64,000 nucleotides of DNA from Thermoanaerobacterium sp. PSU-2. GTDB taxonomy: Bacteria > Bacillota > Thermoanaerobacteria > Thermoanaerobacterales > Thermoanaerobacteraceae. The stretch is taken from the NCBI RefSeq assembly GCF_002102475.1, contig NZ_MSQD01000005.1:1-64000 (forward strand), in the 5' to 3' direction. Positions 16,637 through 27,700 of the stretch are shown here, piece by piece; positions within the stretch are counted from its first letter, which is position 1, and the number at the start of each line of letters is the position of its first letter. The notes beneath the pieces are model-generated. The model saw only the letters and a program-made list of their open reading frames with translations, searched no databases and was not told the DNA's origin. The position numbers and the translations under genes are program-made.

Positions 16637-17926
16637 TCACAACATTCCTTGAAAGGTTGTATACAAAAGTATTCCGTTTAAAAGTATTATAAAAATCGAA
16701 ATTCCCCATCCTACAATTGTAACAGCCAAATTGTTTACAAATTCACCCATGTATTCTCTTTTAGAAGTTATTAAAAGCAGTGGTATTATAGCAAATGGAA
16801 GAGCAAAGCTTAAAACGACTTGGCTTAAAATAAGAGCATTCATTGGATTTACACCCAAGAAAAGGACTGCCATTGACGGTATTATCGTAATAAGCCTTTT
16901 TAAAAGCGGTGGAAAAGTTTTATTTAAAAATCCATCCATAACCGTCTCACCTGCCATAGTCCCAACTGCAGACGACGAAAATCCCGATGATAAAAGGGCC
17001 AATGCAAAAGCTATACCTGAAAAAGAACCCAAAAGAGGTTCTAATGATTTATGAGCATCTTCTATAGAATCAACATAAATACCATTTTTAAAGAAAACTG
17101 CCGCTGACACAATTACCATAGCTGCATTGACAATAAAAGCGATATTCATGGCTATCACAATGTCCAGCCTTTCCATCCATAAATGGTGCCTTTTCTCTTT
17201 TAAGCTTAAACCCTTGTTTCTACTTTGAACTAATTGAGAATGCAAAAATATGACATGCGGCATTACTGTAGCGCCCAGCATACCAACTGCTATATACAAA
17301 GCATCTCTATTTGCAATCGTTGGAGTCAAAGTGCTGAGTCCAACCTTCAGCCATTCTGGCTTTGCTAAAAACATTTCGAATCCGTATGCTAAGCATATTA
17401 CACCTATTAATATTTCAATGACTGACTCCACCGCTTTCTGCCCAAATCTCTGTAGATGCGTTATGAAAAGTGTCACAATTCCAGTTATGACACCTGCATA
17501 GGCCAATGGAATCTTAAAAAGAAGGTATATTCCTACAGCACCACCTAAAAATTCTGCCATCGTGGTTGCAATAGCTGCAATCTCAGATACGACAAAAAGC
17601 AATACATTAATCTTTTTTGAAAATACAGCTCCACACATTTGGGACAAATTTTTTTCAGTAGCTATACCCAATTTAGCCGATAAATACTGGAGAAAGATTG
17701 CAATCATATTGCTCCACAAGATGACCCACAAAAGGCTGTAATTGTACTTAGCACCTCCAGTTATATTTGTGGCAAAATTGCCAGGATCTATATAAGCAAC
17801 GCTTACTACAAATGCTGGACCTAAGTACTTTAAAAAATCAGCAATCTTCTTTACAATCAGGTTTCCTGAGGCTTTTTTGTTTGTTTCAGCGAAATCTGCC
17901 ACAGCCACACTATTTAAATCTTTCAT
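16637..17926 (-). CDS. mntH: Nramp-family manganese/iron transporter
   Basis: A 429-residue membrane protein with 11 predicted helices. It has the Nramp metal-binding motif in helix 1, VAYIDPGNFATNI (DPGN), and the helix 6 motif ATVMPHVIFLHSQL (MPH). It imports Mn2+ or Fe2+ with protons. The divergently transcribed neighbour is a DtxR/MntR-type repressor, and a dyad lies between the two genes, which supports manganese control. ATG 17926 follows AAAGGGTG. Confidence 0.94.
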   Translation of the reverse strand: MKDLNSVAVADFAETNKKASGNLIVKKIADFLKYLGPAFVVSVAYIDPGNFATNITGGAKYNYSLLWVILWSNMIAIFLQYLSAKLGIATEKNLSQMCGAVFSKKINVLLFVVSEIAAIATTMAEFLGGAVGIYLLFKIPLAYAGVITGIVTLFITHLQRFGQKAVESVIEILIGVICLAYGFEMFLAKPEWLKVGLSTLTPTIANRDALYIAVGMLGATVMPHVIFLHSQLVQSRNKGLSLKEKRHHLWMERLDIVIAMNIAFIVNAAMVIVSAAVFFKNGIYVDSIEDAHKSLEPLLGSFSGIAFALALLSSGFSSSAVGTMAGETVMDGFLNKTFPPLLKRLITIIPSMAVLFLGVNPMNALILSQVVLSFALPFAIIPLLLITSKREYMGEFVNNLAVTIVGWGISIFIILLNGILLYTTFQGML

Positions 17927-17948
17927 ATTATGTCACACCCTTTTTCAC

Positions 17949-17970
17949 ATTGGCAACATTATTAGCCAAT
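17949..17970. promoter_or_regulatory. Candidate MntR operator between mntH and mntR
   Basis: ATTGGC (17949-17954) and GCCAAT (17965-17970) form a perfect dyad with a 10-base spacer in the 119-base gap between the divergent transporter and repressor genes. An overlapping TTAG-N6-CTAA dyad is also present. Position suggests metal-dependent repression of both promoters; binding is inferred. Confidence 0.5.
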
Positions 17971-18045
17971 CCTAAAATTTAAAATTCTAACATAGAATAT
18001 GTTAAACGGATGTATTTCGTTACATTTAAAAAGAAGGTGAATAAA

Positions 18046-18516
18046 TTGCAGGATAAATTTCGCACTTTTAGCGAATACATGAAAAAAGAGAATAACTCAT
18101 TGACAGCGTCTATGGAAGACTATCTTGAAATGATATGTAGATTATCAGCCAAATCAGGCTATGTAAGGCTGCATGAATTGGCAGATGCATTGAATGTCCA
18201 GCCACCATCCGCCACAAAGATGGTTCAAAAGCTTTCTGAGCTTAATCTCATAGACTATGAAAAGTACGGCATCATAACTTTAAGCAATGAAGGCAAATCA
18301 ATCGGAGAAGCTCTTATAAAAAGGCATAATACAATCTTAGAACTTCTAAAAACACTTGGAATAGCAGAAAATAATCTTCTTGAAGAAACAGAAAAAATAG
18401 AACACACTGTAAGTACAGAAACACTCCATTGTTTCTTACGTTTTATGGACTTTTTAGAACAAAATAATGACATTAAAGAAAAATTAACTCAGTACATGAA
18501 ATCAAAAAGAGATTAA
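18046..18516 (+). CDS. mntR: DtxR/MntR-family metal-dependent repressor
   Basis: About 156 residues from TTG 18046. The N-terminal winged helix reads SMEDYLEMICRLSAKSGYVRLHELADALNVQPPSATKMVQKL. The dimerisation and metal-binding helices follow (LIKRHNTILELLKTLGI, EKIEHTVSTETLHCF). The His/Glu pattern E-x2-H-x-V/L-S is the MntR metal site. TTG 18046 lies six bases after AAGAAGGTG, whereas the ATG at 18010 has no site. It is divergent to mntH and probably represses it when Mn2+ is plentiful. Confidence 0.87.
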   Translation: MQDKFRTFSEYMKKENNSLTASMEDYLEMICRLSAKSGYVRLHELADALNVQPPSATKMVQKLSELNLIDYEKYGIITLSNEGKSIGEALIKRHNTILELLKTLGIAENNLLEETEKIEHTVSTETLHCFLRFMDFLEQNNDIKEKLTQYMKSKRD

Positions 18517-18612
18517 AAGTGGATTAAAATTTACAATTCTGTAATAATTGCAATTTTTAATATGCTATAATTATAAATGTACACTATTTTGCAAAAAGGA
18601 ATGGGGATTTTA

Positions 18613-19242
18613 ATGTCATTATTGAAATTGGGAATTGATGTAGTTCTTCATCTCGACAAGTATTTAGGCACCATAATACAAACGTATGGTACCGCCACAT
18701 ATTTACTTATATTTCTCATATTGTTTTTTGAGACAGGCATCGTCATAACGCCATTTTTGCCTGGTGACTCGCTAATATTTGCTGCAGGTGCGTTTGCTGC
18801 CATAGGTTCGCTAAATGTATTCACCTTATTTATAGTAGTCGCGTCGGCTGCAATATTAGGTGACACTGTAAACTACCACATAGGAAAATTTATAGGCGAA
18901 AAAATATACGAAGCTGAAAACCTAAAATTGATAAAGAAAGAACACCTTTTAGAAGCCAGAAACTTCTATGATAAATACGGCAATATGACAATAGTATTAG
19001 GAAGATTTATACCTATCATAAGGACGTTTGTGCCGTTTGTGGCAGGCATAGGTGAGATGAATTATATCCACTTCCTCACCTACAACGCATTAGGCGGTAT
19101 AATCTGGGCAGCATTGTTCTCGTTTGGCGGCTACTACTTTGGAAACCTCGAGATTGTCAAAACACATTTTGGATTCGTCACAATAGCCATAATCGTGATT
19201 TCTTTGATACCTGCTTTAGTGACTTTCTTGAAAAAGAAGTAA
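18613..19242 (+). CDS. DedA-family membrane protein
   Basis: About 209 residues with the DedA/VTT domain. Motifs are LFFETGIVITPFLPGDSLIFAAGAFA (E and F/YxPGD), LGDTVNYHIGKFIGEKI (GxxxxYxxGR-like), LGRFIPIIRTFVPFVAGIGEM (the arginine pair) and a C-terminal hydrophobic helix. DedA proteins are undecaprenyl-phosphate or phospholipid flippase-type transporters. The start was taken as ATG 18613, after GGGG; an in-frame ATG at 18577 has no site. Confidence 0.85.
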   Translation: MSLLKLGIDVVLHLDKYLGTIIQTYGTATYLLIFLILFFETGIVITPFLPGDSLIFAAGAFAAIGSLNVFTLFIVVASAAILGDTVNYHIGKFIGEKIYEAENLKLIKKEHLLEARNFYDKYGNMTIVLGRFIPIIRTFVPFVAGIGEMNYIHFLTYNALGGIIWAALFSFGGYYFGNLEIVKTHFGFVTIAIIVISLIPALVTFLKKK

Positions 19243-19266
19243 GCGAGATATAATCTCGCTTTTTTT
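19242..19266 (+). terminator. Terminator after the dedA gene
   Basis: AGCGAGAT and ATCTCGCT pair around a three-base loop and are followed by six T. The left arm starts at the stop codon. Confidence 0.85.
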
Positions 19267-19329
19267 ATGACTTTATTTGATAAGGCTTTATCATAATTCT
19301 TTAATTGAAAAATATTTTTAGTTAAATTA

Positions 19330-19361
19330 TTGACAATAAAATTAATATATTGTAATATTAA
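19330..19361 (+). promoter_or_regulatory. Promoter with overlapping dyad upstream of the CoA-disulfide reductase fusion
   Basis: TTGACA (19330-19335) and TAATAT (19353-19358) are 17 bases apart, a near-ideal sigma-A promoter. TTAATAT (19342-19348) and ATATTAA (19355-19361) form a perfect 7-base dyad across the -10 box. The position fits an operator for the ArsR-type repressor encoded downstream in the same operon. Confidence 0.6.
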
Positions 19362-19394
19362 GATATAATAATAATTTTAATAGGAGGAAGAATC

Positions 19395-21863
19395 ATGAAA
19401 GTTGTAATTGTCGGGGGCGTTGCTGGCGGCGCATCTGCTGCGGCAAGATTGAGAAGACTTGATGAAGACGCTGAAATAATACTCTTTGAAAAGGGAGAAT
19501 ATATATCTTATGCCAACTGTGGTCTGCCGTATTATATAGGTGAAGTCATAAAAGAACGTGAAAAATTAGTCGTTCAAACACCAGAAGCTATGTCAAAGCG
19601 CTTCAACATCGACATAAGGACTCTATCAGAAGTCACAAAGATAAATCCTGATGAAAAAACCGTAGTCGTTCATGATATAAAAAATGACAGAACCTATACA
19701 GAAAGCTACGATAAATTGATACTATCACCTGGCGCAGAACCTATAAAACCACCAATGCCAGGCATAGATGGCAAAAATATTTTTACGCTTAGAACTATTC
19801 CAGATACTTATAGGATAAAAGACTTTATCGACAACAACAAACCTAAAAAGGCTGTTGTAGTAGGAGGAGGCTTTATTGGTCTTGAAGTAGCAGAAAATTT
19901 AAAAGAAGCAGGACTTGATGTGACAATCGTAGAATTAGCTGACCATGTAATGGCACCTCTTGATTACGAAATGGCTGCAATTGTACATCAACGCCTTAAA
20001 GATAAAGGTGTAAATCTCATATTAAAAGATGGTGTAAAAGAGTTTCATCACAAAGAAGGCATAACGACTGTCGTATTGAATAGCGGCAATACGTTAATCA
20101 CTGACATGGTCGTATTAGGCATAGGCGTAAGGCCAGACACAAAATTAGCAAAAGACGCAGGCCTCGCAATCGGCGAAAGAGGCGGCATAAAGGTCAATGA
20201 ATACATGCAGACATCAAATCCTGATATATACGCTGTAGGCGATGCTATAGAAGTAAAAGACTATATAAACGGAAGCAATACTTTGATACCATTAGCCGGA
20301 CCTGCAAACAAACAAGGCCGTATCGCTGCAGACAATATTTGCGGAAGAAAAAGCAAATACGATGGTACGCAAGGTACTTCTGTTGCAAAAATTTTCGACT
20401 TAACTGTGGCAGCAACAGGAAACAATGAAACAATCTTAAAAAGAGCTGGGATAGATTATGAAAAAGTCATAATACATCCAAATTCACATGCCAGCTACTA
20501 TCCTGATGCACTGCCTATGACCATTAAACTCATATTCAAAAAAGATGATGGAAAAATCTTAGGCGCTCAAATAGTTGGATTTGACGGCGTTGATAAGAGA
20601 ATAGATGTCATCGCTACTGCAATACGCAGCAATATGACAGTTTACGACTTAGAAGAACTTGAATTGGCATACGCTCCACCATATTCATCAGCAAAAGACC
20701 CTGTAAACATGGCTGGTTTTGCAGCTTCTAATATATTAAAAGGTGATATAAGCGTATTCCACTGGGACGAAGTTAAAGATATAGATTTGTCTAAGTCTTT
20801 AATACTTGACGTAAGAACGGATCTTGAGTATCAGCTTGGAAACATTAATGGTTCTATAAACATACCTGTAGATGAGCTAAGAGAAAATCTTCACAAGATT
20901 CCAAAAGACAAAGATATATACGTATACTGTCAAGTAGGCTTAAGAGGATATATAGCTTGTAGAATATTGATGCAAAATGGCTTTAAATCTGTCAAAAATC
21001 TAAGTGGCGGTTATAAAATATACGAAACCGCAACATCGGATTTCACAGATATAACAGTAAGGTACGACGATGAACAGACAGAGTGCGGCATGTGCGTTAC
21101 AGATAAAAAAAAATCAGATGACACAGTGGCAGCGGCAACATTAGAGATTGATGCGTGTGGACTTCAATGTCCTGGTCCTATAATGCAGACATTCAACGCA
21201 ATAAAAAATCTAAAAGATGGAGACATACTAAAGATAAAGGCTTCAGATCCTGGATTTGAAAATGACATTAAGACATGGTGCCAAAGAACTGGAAATGCGC
21301 TTCTTAACTTATATCACGAAGGAAAAATCATTGTAGCAGAGATAAGGAAAAATGCAGCTACAAAAGCAGTTGAAACAAAAACATCTTCTGATAAAAACGA
21401 CAAGGCTATCATAGTATTCAGTGGAGACTTAGACAAAGCCATAGCAGCATTCATAATAGCAAATGGCGCTGCTGCAATGGGAAGAAAGGTAACACTCTTC
21501 TTCACATTCTGGGGTCTTAATATACTGAGAAAGCCAGAAAAAGTGTCAATCAAGAAAGACTTCTTCAGTAAGATGTTTGGCATGATGATGCCAAGGGGTT
21601 CCAAGAAGCTAAAGCTTTCGAAGATGAACATGTTTGGCATAGGACCTAAAATGATAAGGTACATCATGAACAAGAAAAACGTATCTTCGCTGGAAGATTT
21701 AATACAGCAAGCGCTTAAAAATGGCGTAAGGATTGTGGCATGTAACATGTCGTCTGATATAATGGGTATAACTAAAGATGAACTTATAGATGGTGTTGAG
21801 TTAGGCGGTGTGGCATCATTTATAGGTGCAGCAGAGCAGTCAGACACCACACTCTTTATATAA
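19395..21863 (+). CDS. CoA-disulfide reductase - rhodanese - TusA - DsrE fusion protein
   Basis: Four domains are joined in 822 residues. Residues 1-445 are an FAD/NAD(P) disulfide reductase with GGVAGGASAAARLRR, the redox Cys in YANCGLPYYIG, a second GGGFIGLEVAENL and the AVGDAIEV motif. Residues about 460-550 are a rhodanese with loop YCQVGLRGYIA (active Cys). Residues about 580-650 are TusA/SirA-like (DACGLQCPGP). Residues about 670-822 are DsrE/DsrF-like. Such fusions handle persulfides: polysulfide or CoA-disulfide reduction plus sulfur relay. The gene lies upstream of an ArsR-family regulator, probably as one operon responding to reactive sulfur. AGGAGG precedes ATG 19395. Confidence 0.92.
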   Translation: MKVVIVGGVAGGASAAARLRRLDEDAEIILFEKGEYISYANCGLPYYIGEVIKEREKLVVQTPEAMSKRFNIDIRTLSEVTKINPDEKTVVVHDIKNDRTYTESYDKLILSPGAEPIKPPMPGIDGKNIFTLRTIPDTYRIKDFIDNNKPKKAVVVGGGFIGLEVAENLKEAGLDVTIVELADHVMAPLDYEMAAIVHQRLKDKGVNLILKDGVKEFHHKEGITTVVLNSGNTLITDMVVLGIGVRPDTKLAKDAGLAIGERGGIKVNEYMQTSNPDIYAVGDAIEVKDYINGSNTLIPLAGPANKQGRIAADNICGRKSKYDGTQGTSVAKIFDLTVAATGNNETILKRAGIDYEKVIIHPNSHASYYPDALPMTIKLIFKKDDGKILGAQIVGFDGVDKRIDVIATAIRSNMTVYDLEELELAYAPPYSSAKDPVNMAGFAASNILKGDISVFHWDEVKDIDLSKSLILDVRTDLEYQLGNINGSINIPVDELRENLHKIPKDKDIYVYCQVGLRGYIACRILMQNGFKSVKNLSGGYKIYETATSDFTDITVRYDDEQTECGMCVTDKKKSDDTVAAATLEIDACGLQCPGPIMQTFNAIKNLKDGDILKIKASDPGFENDIKTWCQRTGNALLNLYHEGKIIVAEIRKNAATKAVETKTSSDKNDKAIIVFSGDLDKAIAAFIIANGAAAMGRKVTLFFTFWGLNILRKPEKVSIKKDFFSKMFGMMMPRGSKKLKLSKMNMFGIGPKMIRYIMNKKNVSSLEDLIQQALKNGVRIVACNMSSDIMGITKDELIDGVELGGVASFIGAAEQSDTTLFI

Positions 21864-21881
21864 AATTTGGAGGGATTTCCG

Positions 21882-22181
21882 CTGAAAAACAGTGCTATAG
21901 ACATCGAAAAAGATTTTAAAAAGTATGAAGCGATAGCAGAAAAATTAAAAGCCATAGCGCATCCGTACAGGCTTTGCATCGTAAGAGGACTTCTATCAGG
22001 AGAGTGCAACGTGACTACAATACAAGAATGCTTAAACTTACCTCAATCAACAGTGTCGCAGCACATATCAAAGCTAAAATCTGCCGGCATAATAGAGGGA
22101 AAGCGAAACGGACTTGAAATCTGCTATCGAGTTGTAGACGACGACATAATAAATGTAGTCAAGCTTTTATTTAATGATTAA
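21882..22181 (+). CDS. ArsR-family winged-helix repressor, apparent CTG start
   Basis: A 99-residue winged-helix protein: EKLKAIAHPYRLCIVRGLLSGECNVTTIQECLNLPQSTVSQHISKL is the ArsR/SmtB helix-turn-helix in outline. Cysteines occur at CIV, ECN, EC and IC, which may allow sensing of persulfide or metals. GGAGGG lies seven bases upstream of CTG 21882. The only other in-frame start, TTG 21867, overlaps that ribosome site and has none of its own. A non-canonical CTG start is therefore the best reading. It directly follows the sulfur-relay fusion gene and probably represses that operon. Confidence 0.85.
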   Translation: MKNSAIDIEKDFKKYEAIAEKLKAIAHPYRLCIVRGLLSGECNVTTIQECLNLPQSTVSQHISKLKSAGIIEGKRNGLEICYRVVDDDIINVVKLLFND

Positions 22182-22212
22182 GAGATAGGAAAAACATCCT
22201 ATCTCTTTTTTT
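22181..22212 (+). terminator. Terminator after the arsR-type gene
   Basis: AGAGATAGGA (22181-22190) pairs with TCCTATCTCT (22197-22206), followed by a run of seven T. It separates the sulfur operon from the convergent arginine operon. Confidence 0.85.
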
Positions 22213-22225
22213 GCGTCTAACTGTA

Positions 22226-23554
22226 CTATTCTTCATCAAACAGTTTCGGAGATCCTATAGTTTTCTTATTTTTTATGCTGTTCCTCAAATCAATTGCTTT
22301 ATAAACATCTACATCTATCACATCGCAAAACGATTTTAAATCTTTAATTGATAGCTCTTCTATGGCACAATTTTTATCTATGGCGTACAACACGACTTTT
22401 CCGGTTATCTCGTGGGCTTTTCTAAATGGAATTCCCTTAGATACAAGATAATCAGCAAAATCTGTAGCATTCATATAGCCATATTTTGCTGCACTTGCCA
22501 TGTTATCACTTTTTACCTTCATTGTTTTTACCATGCCATTAAAAACCGCAATTGCCATTTTCAAAGTGTCTATTGCATCAAAAAGCGCTTCTTTGTCCTC
22601 CTGCATATCTTTGTTGTATGCCAATGGAAGTCCCTTCATGACTGTAAGCAAAGTCATTAAATTCCCATACACTCGCCCTGTCTTACCCCGTATAAGCTCT
22701 GCAGCATCTGGATTTTTCTTCTGAGGCATCATGCTGCTTCCTGTAGAATACCTATCATCTAACTCTATAAAGTCAAATTCTTTGCTGGACCAAAGGACTA
22801 TTTCCTCGCAAAAGCGGCTTAAGTGCATCATCATAATTGAAGAAAAGCTTAAAAACTCTATCACAAAATCCCTATCGCTAACTGCATCGAGGCTATTTTT
22901 AGTTATATCGTCAAACCCAAGAAGCTTTGCCACGTACATTCTATCTATATTGTACGATGTACCTGCTAATGCACCCGATCCTAATGGCATCACATTTACC
23001 CTTTTTGCCATATCATTAAGCCTTGATAAATCCCTTTTAAACATCTCCACATACGCCATCATATGGTGCCCAAAAGTGACAGGCTGAGCCCTTTGCAAAT
23101 GGGTATAACCTGGCATGATCGCATTCTTGTGTTCAAAAGCCTTATTTTTAAGCGTATCAATTAGAGTTTCAATGCTGCTTTCAATTTCATTTATAGCATC
23201 TCTTAAATAAAGCCTCACATCTGTCGCTACTTGATCATTGCGGCTTCTTCCAGTATGAAGCTTTTTACCAACATCGCCTATTTTTTCAGTCAAAAGCCTT
23301 TCAACGTACGTGTGTACATCTTCATCATTGGGTATAAAACCCGTATCGGTTTCCTTTAAAATCTCATTTAGCCCATCTACAATAAGCTTTGTTTCATCGT
23401 CCTTTAATACACCCGCTTTATTTAAACCCTTTGCATGGGCTATGGAACCTTCTACATCGTATTTGAAAAGTCGTATATCGAAAGAAATGGAGGAATTAAA
23501 ATCCTCCATAAGTTTGTCTGTATCTTCTTTAAACCTACCGCCCCACAGCTTCAT
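22226..23554 (-). CDS. argH: Argininosuccinate lyase
   Basis: The 442-residue product has the lyase signature [19 protein letters not shown], the N-terminal [20 protein letters not shown] and the [12 protein letters not shown] motif. It cleaves argininosuccinate to arginine and fumarate, the last biosynthetic step. It overlaps argG by 20 bases and is the last gene of the arginine operon. Confidence 0.97.
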   Translation of the reverse strand: MKLWGGRFKEDTDKLMEDFNSSISFDIRLFKYDVEGSIAHAKGLNKAGVLKDDETKLIVDGLNEILKETDTGFIPNDEDVHTYVERLLTEKIGDVGKKLHTGRSRNDQVATDVRLYLRDAINEIESSIETLIDTLKNKAFEHKNAIMPGYTHLQRAQPVTFGHHMMAYVEMFKRDLSRLNDMAKRVNVMPLGSGALAGTSYNIDRMYVAKLLGFDDITKNSLDAVSDRDFVIEFLSFSSIMMMHLSRFCEEIVLWSSKEFDFIELDDRYSTGSSMMPQKKNPDAAELIRGKTGRVYGNLMTLLTVMKGLPLAYNKDMQEDKEALFDAIDTLKMAIAVFNGMVKTMKVKSDNMASAAKYGYMNATDFADYLVSKGIPFRKAHEITGKVVLYAIDKNCAIEELSIKDLKSFCDVIDVDVYKAIDLRNSIKNKKTIGSPKLFDEE

Positions 23555-24773
23555 TAAAATCTTCCTTTCTGCTTATATCCATAAGCGCTTTTATTTTAAG
23601 CGGCAATCCGAATAAGTTTATGAACCCTTCTGCATCCTTTTGATTGTAAACTTCATCTTCGCCAAATGTAGCAAATTCTTCACTGTATAGTGAATATGGG
23701 GACTTTGAGCCTGCATTTATCAAGTTTCCTTTGTAAAGTTTAAGCCTTACAGTACCAGTCACATTCTGCTGTGTCACATCAACAAACGCATCTAAAGACT
23801 CTCTAAGCGGTGAAAACCACAATCCATTGTAGACAAGATCCGCGTACTTTTGCGCCACTAAATCTTTAAACCTCATGGTTTCTTTGTCCAAAACCAAATA
23901 CTCCAATTCCTTGTGGGCTGCGTAAAGAACCGTTCCTGCAGGTGTTTCATATACACCGCGAGACTTAATGCCTACAAGCCTATTTTCTACAATATCAGCT
24001 ATGCCTATACCATTTCTTCCGGCAATCAAATTAAGCTCTTCTATCATCTTCGAAGGACTTGCGTATGACTTTCCATTTACTTTTACAGGTATCCCCTTTT
24101 CAAACTCTAAAACGACGTACTCTGGCTCATCTGGCGCATCCTCCGGTGGAACTACCATATCGTACAAGCTGTTTTTAGGCTCATTCCATGGATCTTCCAA
24201 ATCACCGCCTTCATGGCTTATGTGCCATAAATTGTTGTCAACACTGTATATCTTTTCCTTTGTTACAGGCACAGGAATGCCTTTTTTCTTAGCATAATCT
24301 ATTTCCTGTTCCCTTGACTTAAAGTCCCATATCCTCCACGGCGCTATTATCTCTATTGATGGATCAAGGGCCTTTATTGACACTTCAAACCTTACTTGGT
24401 CATTTCCTTTTCCAGTAGCGCCGTGCACTATCGCCTTTGCACCTTCCTTGTGAGCTATCTCCACAAGCTTTTTAGCAATGAGGGGCCTTGCAAATGAAGT
24501 ACCTAATAGATACTTACCTTCATACACAGCTCCTGCTTTTAATGTAGGAAAAATATAATCCTCCACAAATTCATCTTTTACATCTTCAACGTATATCTTG
24601 CTGGCGCCGCTTAATAATGCCTTTTCTTTTATGCTGCTAAGCTCGCTTCCCTGTCCTACATCTATACACGCAGCTATTATCTCACATTCGTAATTTTCTT
24701 TAAGCCATGGTATTATGACAGACGTATCTAAACCGCCTGAATACGCCAAAACCACTTTTTCTCCTTTTAACAT
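23535..24773 (-). CDS. argG: Argininosuccinate synthase
   Basis: The 412-residue product begins [20 protein letters not shown], with the ATP pyrophosphatase loop SGGLDTS. It contains the [12 protein letters not shown] and [12 protein letters not shown] motifs. It joins citrulline and aspartate using ATP. ATG 24773 follows AAAGGAAG; the in-frame TTG at 24791 overlaps that site and is unlikely. Confidence 0.97.
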   Translation of the reverse strand: MLKGEKVVLAYSGGLDTSVIIPWLKENYECEIIAACIDVGQGSELSSIKEKALLSGASKIYVEDVKDEFVEDYIFPTLKAGAVYEGKYLLGTSFARPLIAKKLVEIAHKEGAKAIVHGATGKGNDQVRFEVSIKALDPSIEIIAPWRIWDFKSREQEIDYAKKKGIPVPVTKEKIYSVDNNLWHISHEGGDLEDPWNEPKNSLYDMVVPPEDAPDEPEYVVLEFEKGIPVKVNGKSYASPSKMIEELNLIAGRNGIGIADIVENRLVGIKSRGVYETPAGTVLYAAHKELEYLVLDKETMRFKDLVAQKYADLVYNGLWFSPLRESLDAFVDVTQQNVTGTVRLKLYKGNLINAGSKSPYSLYSEEFATFGEDEVYNQKDAEGFINLFGLPLKIKALMDISRKEDFNEAVGR

Positions 24774-24798
24774 ATAAATCTTCCTTTCCAAGTTAATT

Positions 24799-27700
24799 TT
24801 ATAAAGCAGATTTCTTTAAGTTTTTAGACTGCAGCTCATGATACTCATTTAACGACAGATAATTAAGTCCGCTTATTTTCACCTTCTGCACCGCTTGGAG
24901 AGCTGCCTTTGCCGTATCAAGGGATGTAAACAGCGGAACTCTGTATTCACATGCAGTTCTCCTCAGTATAAATCCATCATTGTCTACTTTCTTGCCATGA
25001 TTTGGTATATTGATGACTAATGAAAAATACCCTTCTTTTAATAGCCTTATGGCATCTTTTATATTCACATGTTTCACACTGATTCCAGCAGAATTAAAAT
25101 GTCTGGCTGTACCGGATGTGCCAAATAGCTCATATCCAGCATCATGATACTTTTTTACCGTACCCATTGCATCGTTTATGCTTCCACTGGCTATGGAAAT
25201 TAAAACCCTTCCACTTGCAGGTATATCTAAGTTGGCTCCTGCCATAGCCTTGTAAAGAGCTCCTTCGTAGCTTAAATCTATGCCCATTATTTCTCCAGTA
25301 GATTTCATCTCAGGTCCCAACATCACTTCAACATTGGTAAGTTTCTCTGTTGAAAATACAGGTGCCTTTACGATTGTGTGTGTCGTCTTAGGCCATAAAA
25401 CATCTTCGTAGCCTAAGCTCTTTAATGTGTCGCCTAATGCGATTTTTACGGCTATGTCTATCATAGGGACTCCTGTTGCCTTGCTTATTACAGGTACTGT
25501 CCTTGAAGCCCTTGGATTTACCTCCAAGACGTAGACGATGCCATCTTTAACTACAAATTGAATATTGATAAGCCCTTTTACTTTTAAGGCACACGATATT
25601 TTCTTTGTGTACTCTACAATTGTAGATATTTCATGATCAGATAAATTTCTCGCAGGGTACATGGAAAAACTGTCACCAGAATGTACGCCCGCTCTTTCTA
25701 TATGCTCCATTATCCCAGGAATCAATACATCAATTCCGTCGGATATGGCATCTACTTCAACTTCTCTTCCCTCAATGTACTTATCAATCAAGACAGGCTT
25801 CCCTGGAGATACCTTCATGGCATTTGAAACATAATCTATTATCTCTTGAAGTGTATTTACTTTTTCCATTGACTGGCCACCTATTACGTATGAAGGTCTT
25901 ACTAAAAGAGGGAATCCTATTGTCAGCGCTACATCTTTTGCATCACCTACTGATAGCGCATATCCGCCTTTGGGCTGGTTTATATTTAGCTTTTTAAGAA
26001 GCTTAGAAAACTTTTCTCTGTCTTCACTTTCATCAATGCTTTCAAATGAAGTGCCCAATATATTTACACCATTATCAGATAGTCCTTGTGCCAAGTTTAT
26101 AGCTGTTTGACCTCCAAACATCACCAAAACGCCAAGAGGTTTTTCCTTTTCGATGATATTCAATACATCTTCCAGCGTCAGTGGTTCAAAGTACAGCCTA
26201 TCGCCTGTATCAAAATCTGTGCTTACTGTCTCAGGATTGTTATTTATTATGATTGATTTGATTCCCTTGCTTTTAAGAGCCCAAAGTGCTTTTACTGAGC
26301 AATAATCAAATTCTACGCCCTGCCCTATTCTAATAGGTCCTGAGCCTAAAACTATGACTTTCTTTATGTCGTGATGAATAGGCACTTCATCGTATTCTCC
26401 GTACGTTGAATAAATATACTGCGTAACAGATTCAAACTCTGCCGCACATGTGTCCACCATTTTATATGCTGGCACTATTCCGTAGCTTTTCCTTAATTCC
26501 CTGACATCTTTCTCATCTATCCCTTTGATATTGGCAATTTCTCTATCTGAAAAGCCCATTCGCTTTGCTTTTTCTAAAACCTCTTTTGCCAAGTCGTTTA
26601 TAAATATCTCTTTTTCCATTTTTACTATATCTAAGAGCTTATTTATAAACCACTTATCTATCTTGGATATTTCATTTATATGATTCACAGTGACACCGCG
26701 GCGAAGTGCCTCAGCTATATAAAATAGCCTCATGTCATTTGGCTTTTTAATGTTATCGATGATCTCCTCATCGCTTAATTTTTTTATGCTCTCATTTGTA
26801 AGTCCATAGGCTTTTATCTCTAAAGACCTTACGGCCTTTAAGAGTGATGCTTCAAAGCATCTGTCTATTGCCATCGTCTCTCCTGTAGCCTTCATCTGTG
26901 TGCCAATCTTTCTGTCTGTCTCATAAAATTTGTCAAATGGCCACCTTGGAATCTTTGTAACCACATAATCAAGTGATGGCTCAAACAAGGCTGTAGTCTT
27001 TCCTGTGACAGGATTTTTTATCTCATCAAGCGTAAAGCCAACAGCTATTTTAGCAGCTATCTTGGCTATAGGATAACCTGTAGCTTTTGACGCTAAAGCA
27101 CTTGAGCGGCTAACCCTCGGATTTACCTCTATAACGTAATACTGATGGCTATTAGGGTCCAGAGCAAACTGAACATTGCAACCGCCTTCAATCTTCAATG
27201 CCTTTATGATTTTCAAACTGGCAGTCCTCAACATCTGATACTCGTAATCTGTCAATGTCTGTGACGGTGCTACGACGATGCTGTCACCTGTGTGGACGCC
27301 AACAGGATCAAAGTTTTCCATATTGCATATTGTTATGCAATTGTCGTTGCTGTCCCTCATGACTTCGTATTCTATCTCTTTATAGCCATAAAGAGACTTT
27401 TCTATCAACACCTCATGTGCCATGCTTTTCTTTAAGCCTAAGTCAACTATAACCTTAAGCTCATCTACATTGTTTGCTATGCCGCCGCCAGTTCCACCTA
27501 ATGTAAAGGCAGGCCTGACTATAAGTGGATAGCCACACTTTTCTGCAAATTTAATCGCATCATCTACATTATTTACAGTGGTGCTTTCTGCTATAGGTTC
27601 TCCTATTTCTTCCATCTTCTTTTTAAACAATTCCCTGTCTTCAGCCGTTTTTATTGATTCAATAGAAGTTCCCAATACCTTTAGATTGTACTTATCGATT

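Noticed and set aside
17927-18045. Manganese (yybP-ykoY) riboswitch upstream of mntH
   Set aside because: The gap to the divergent gene is too short and the conserved aptamer blocks are absent.
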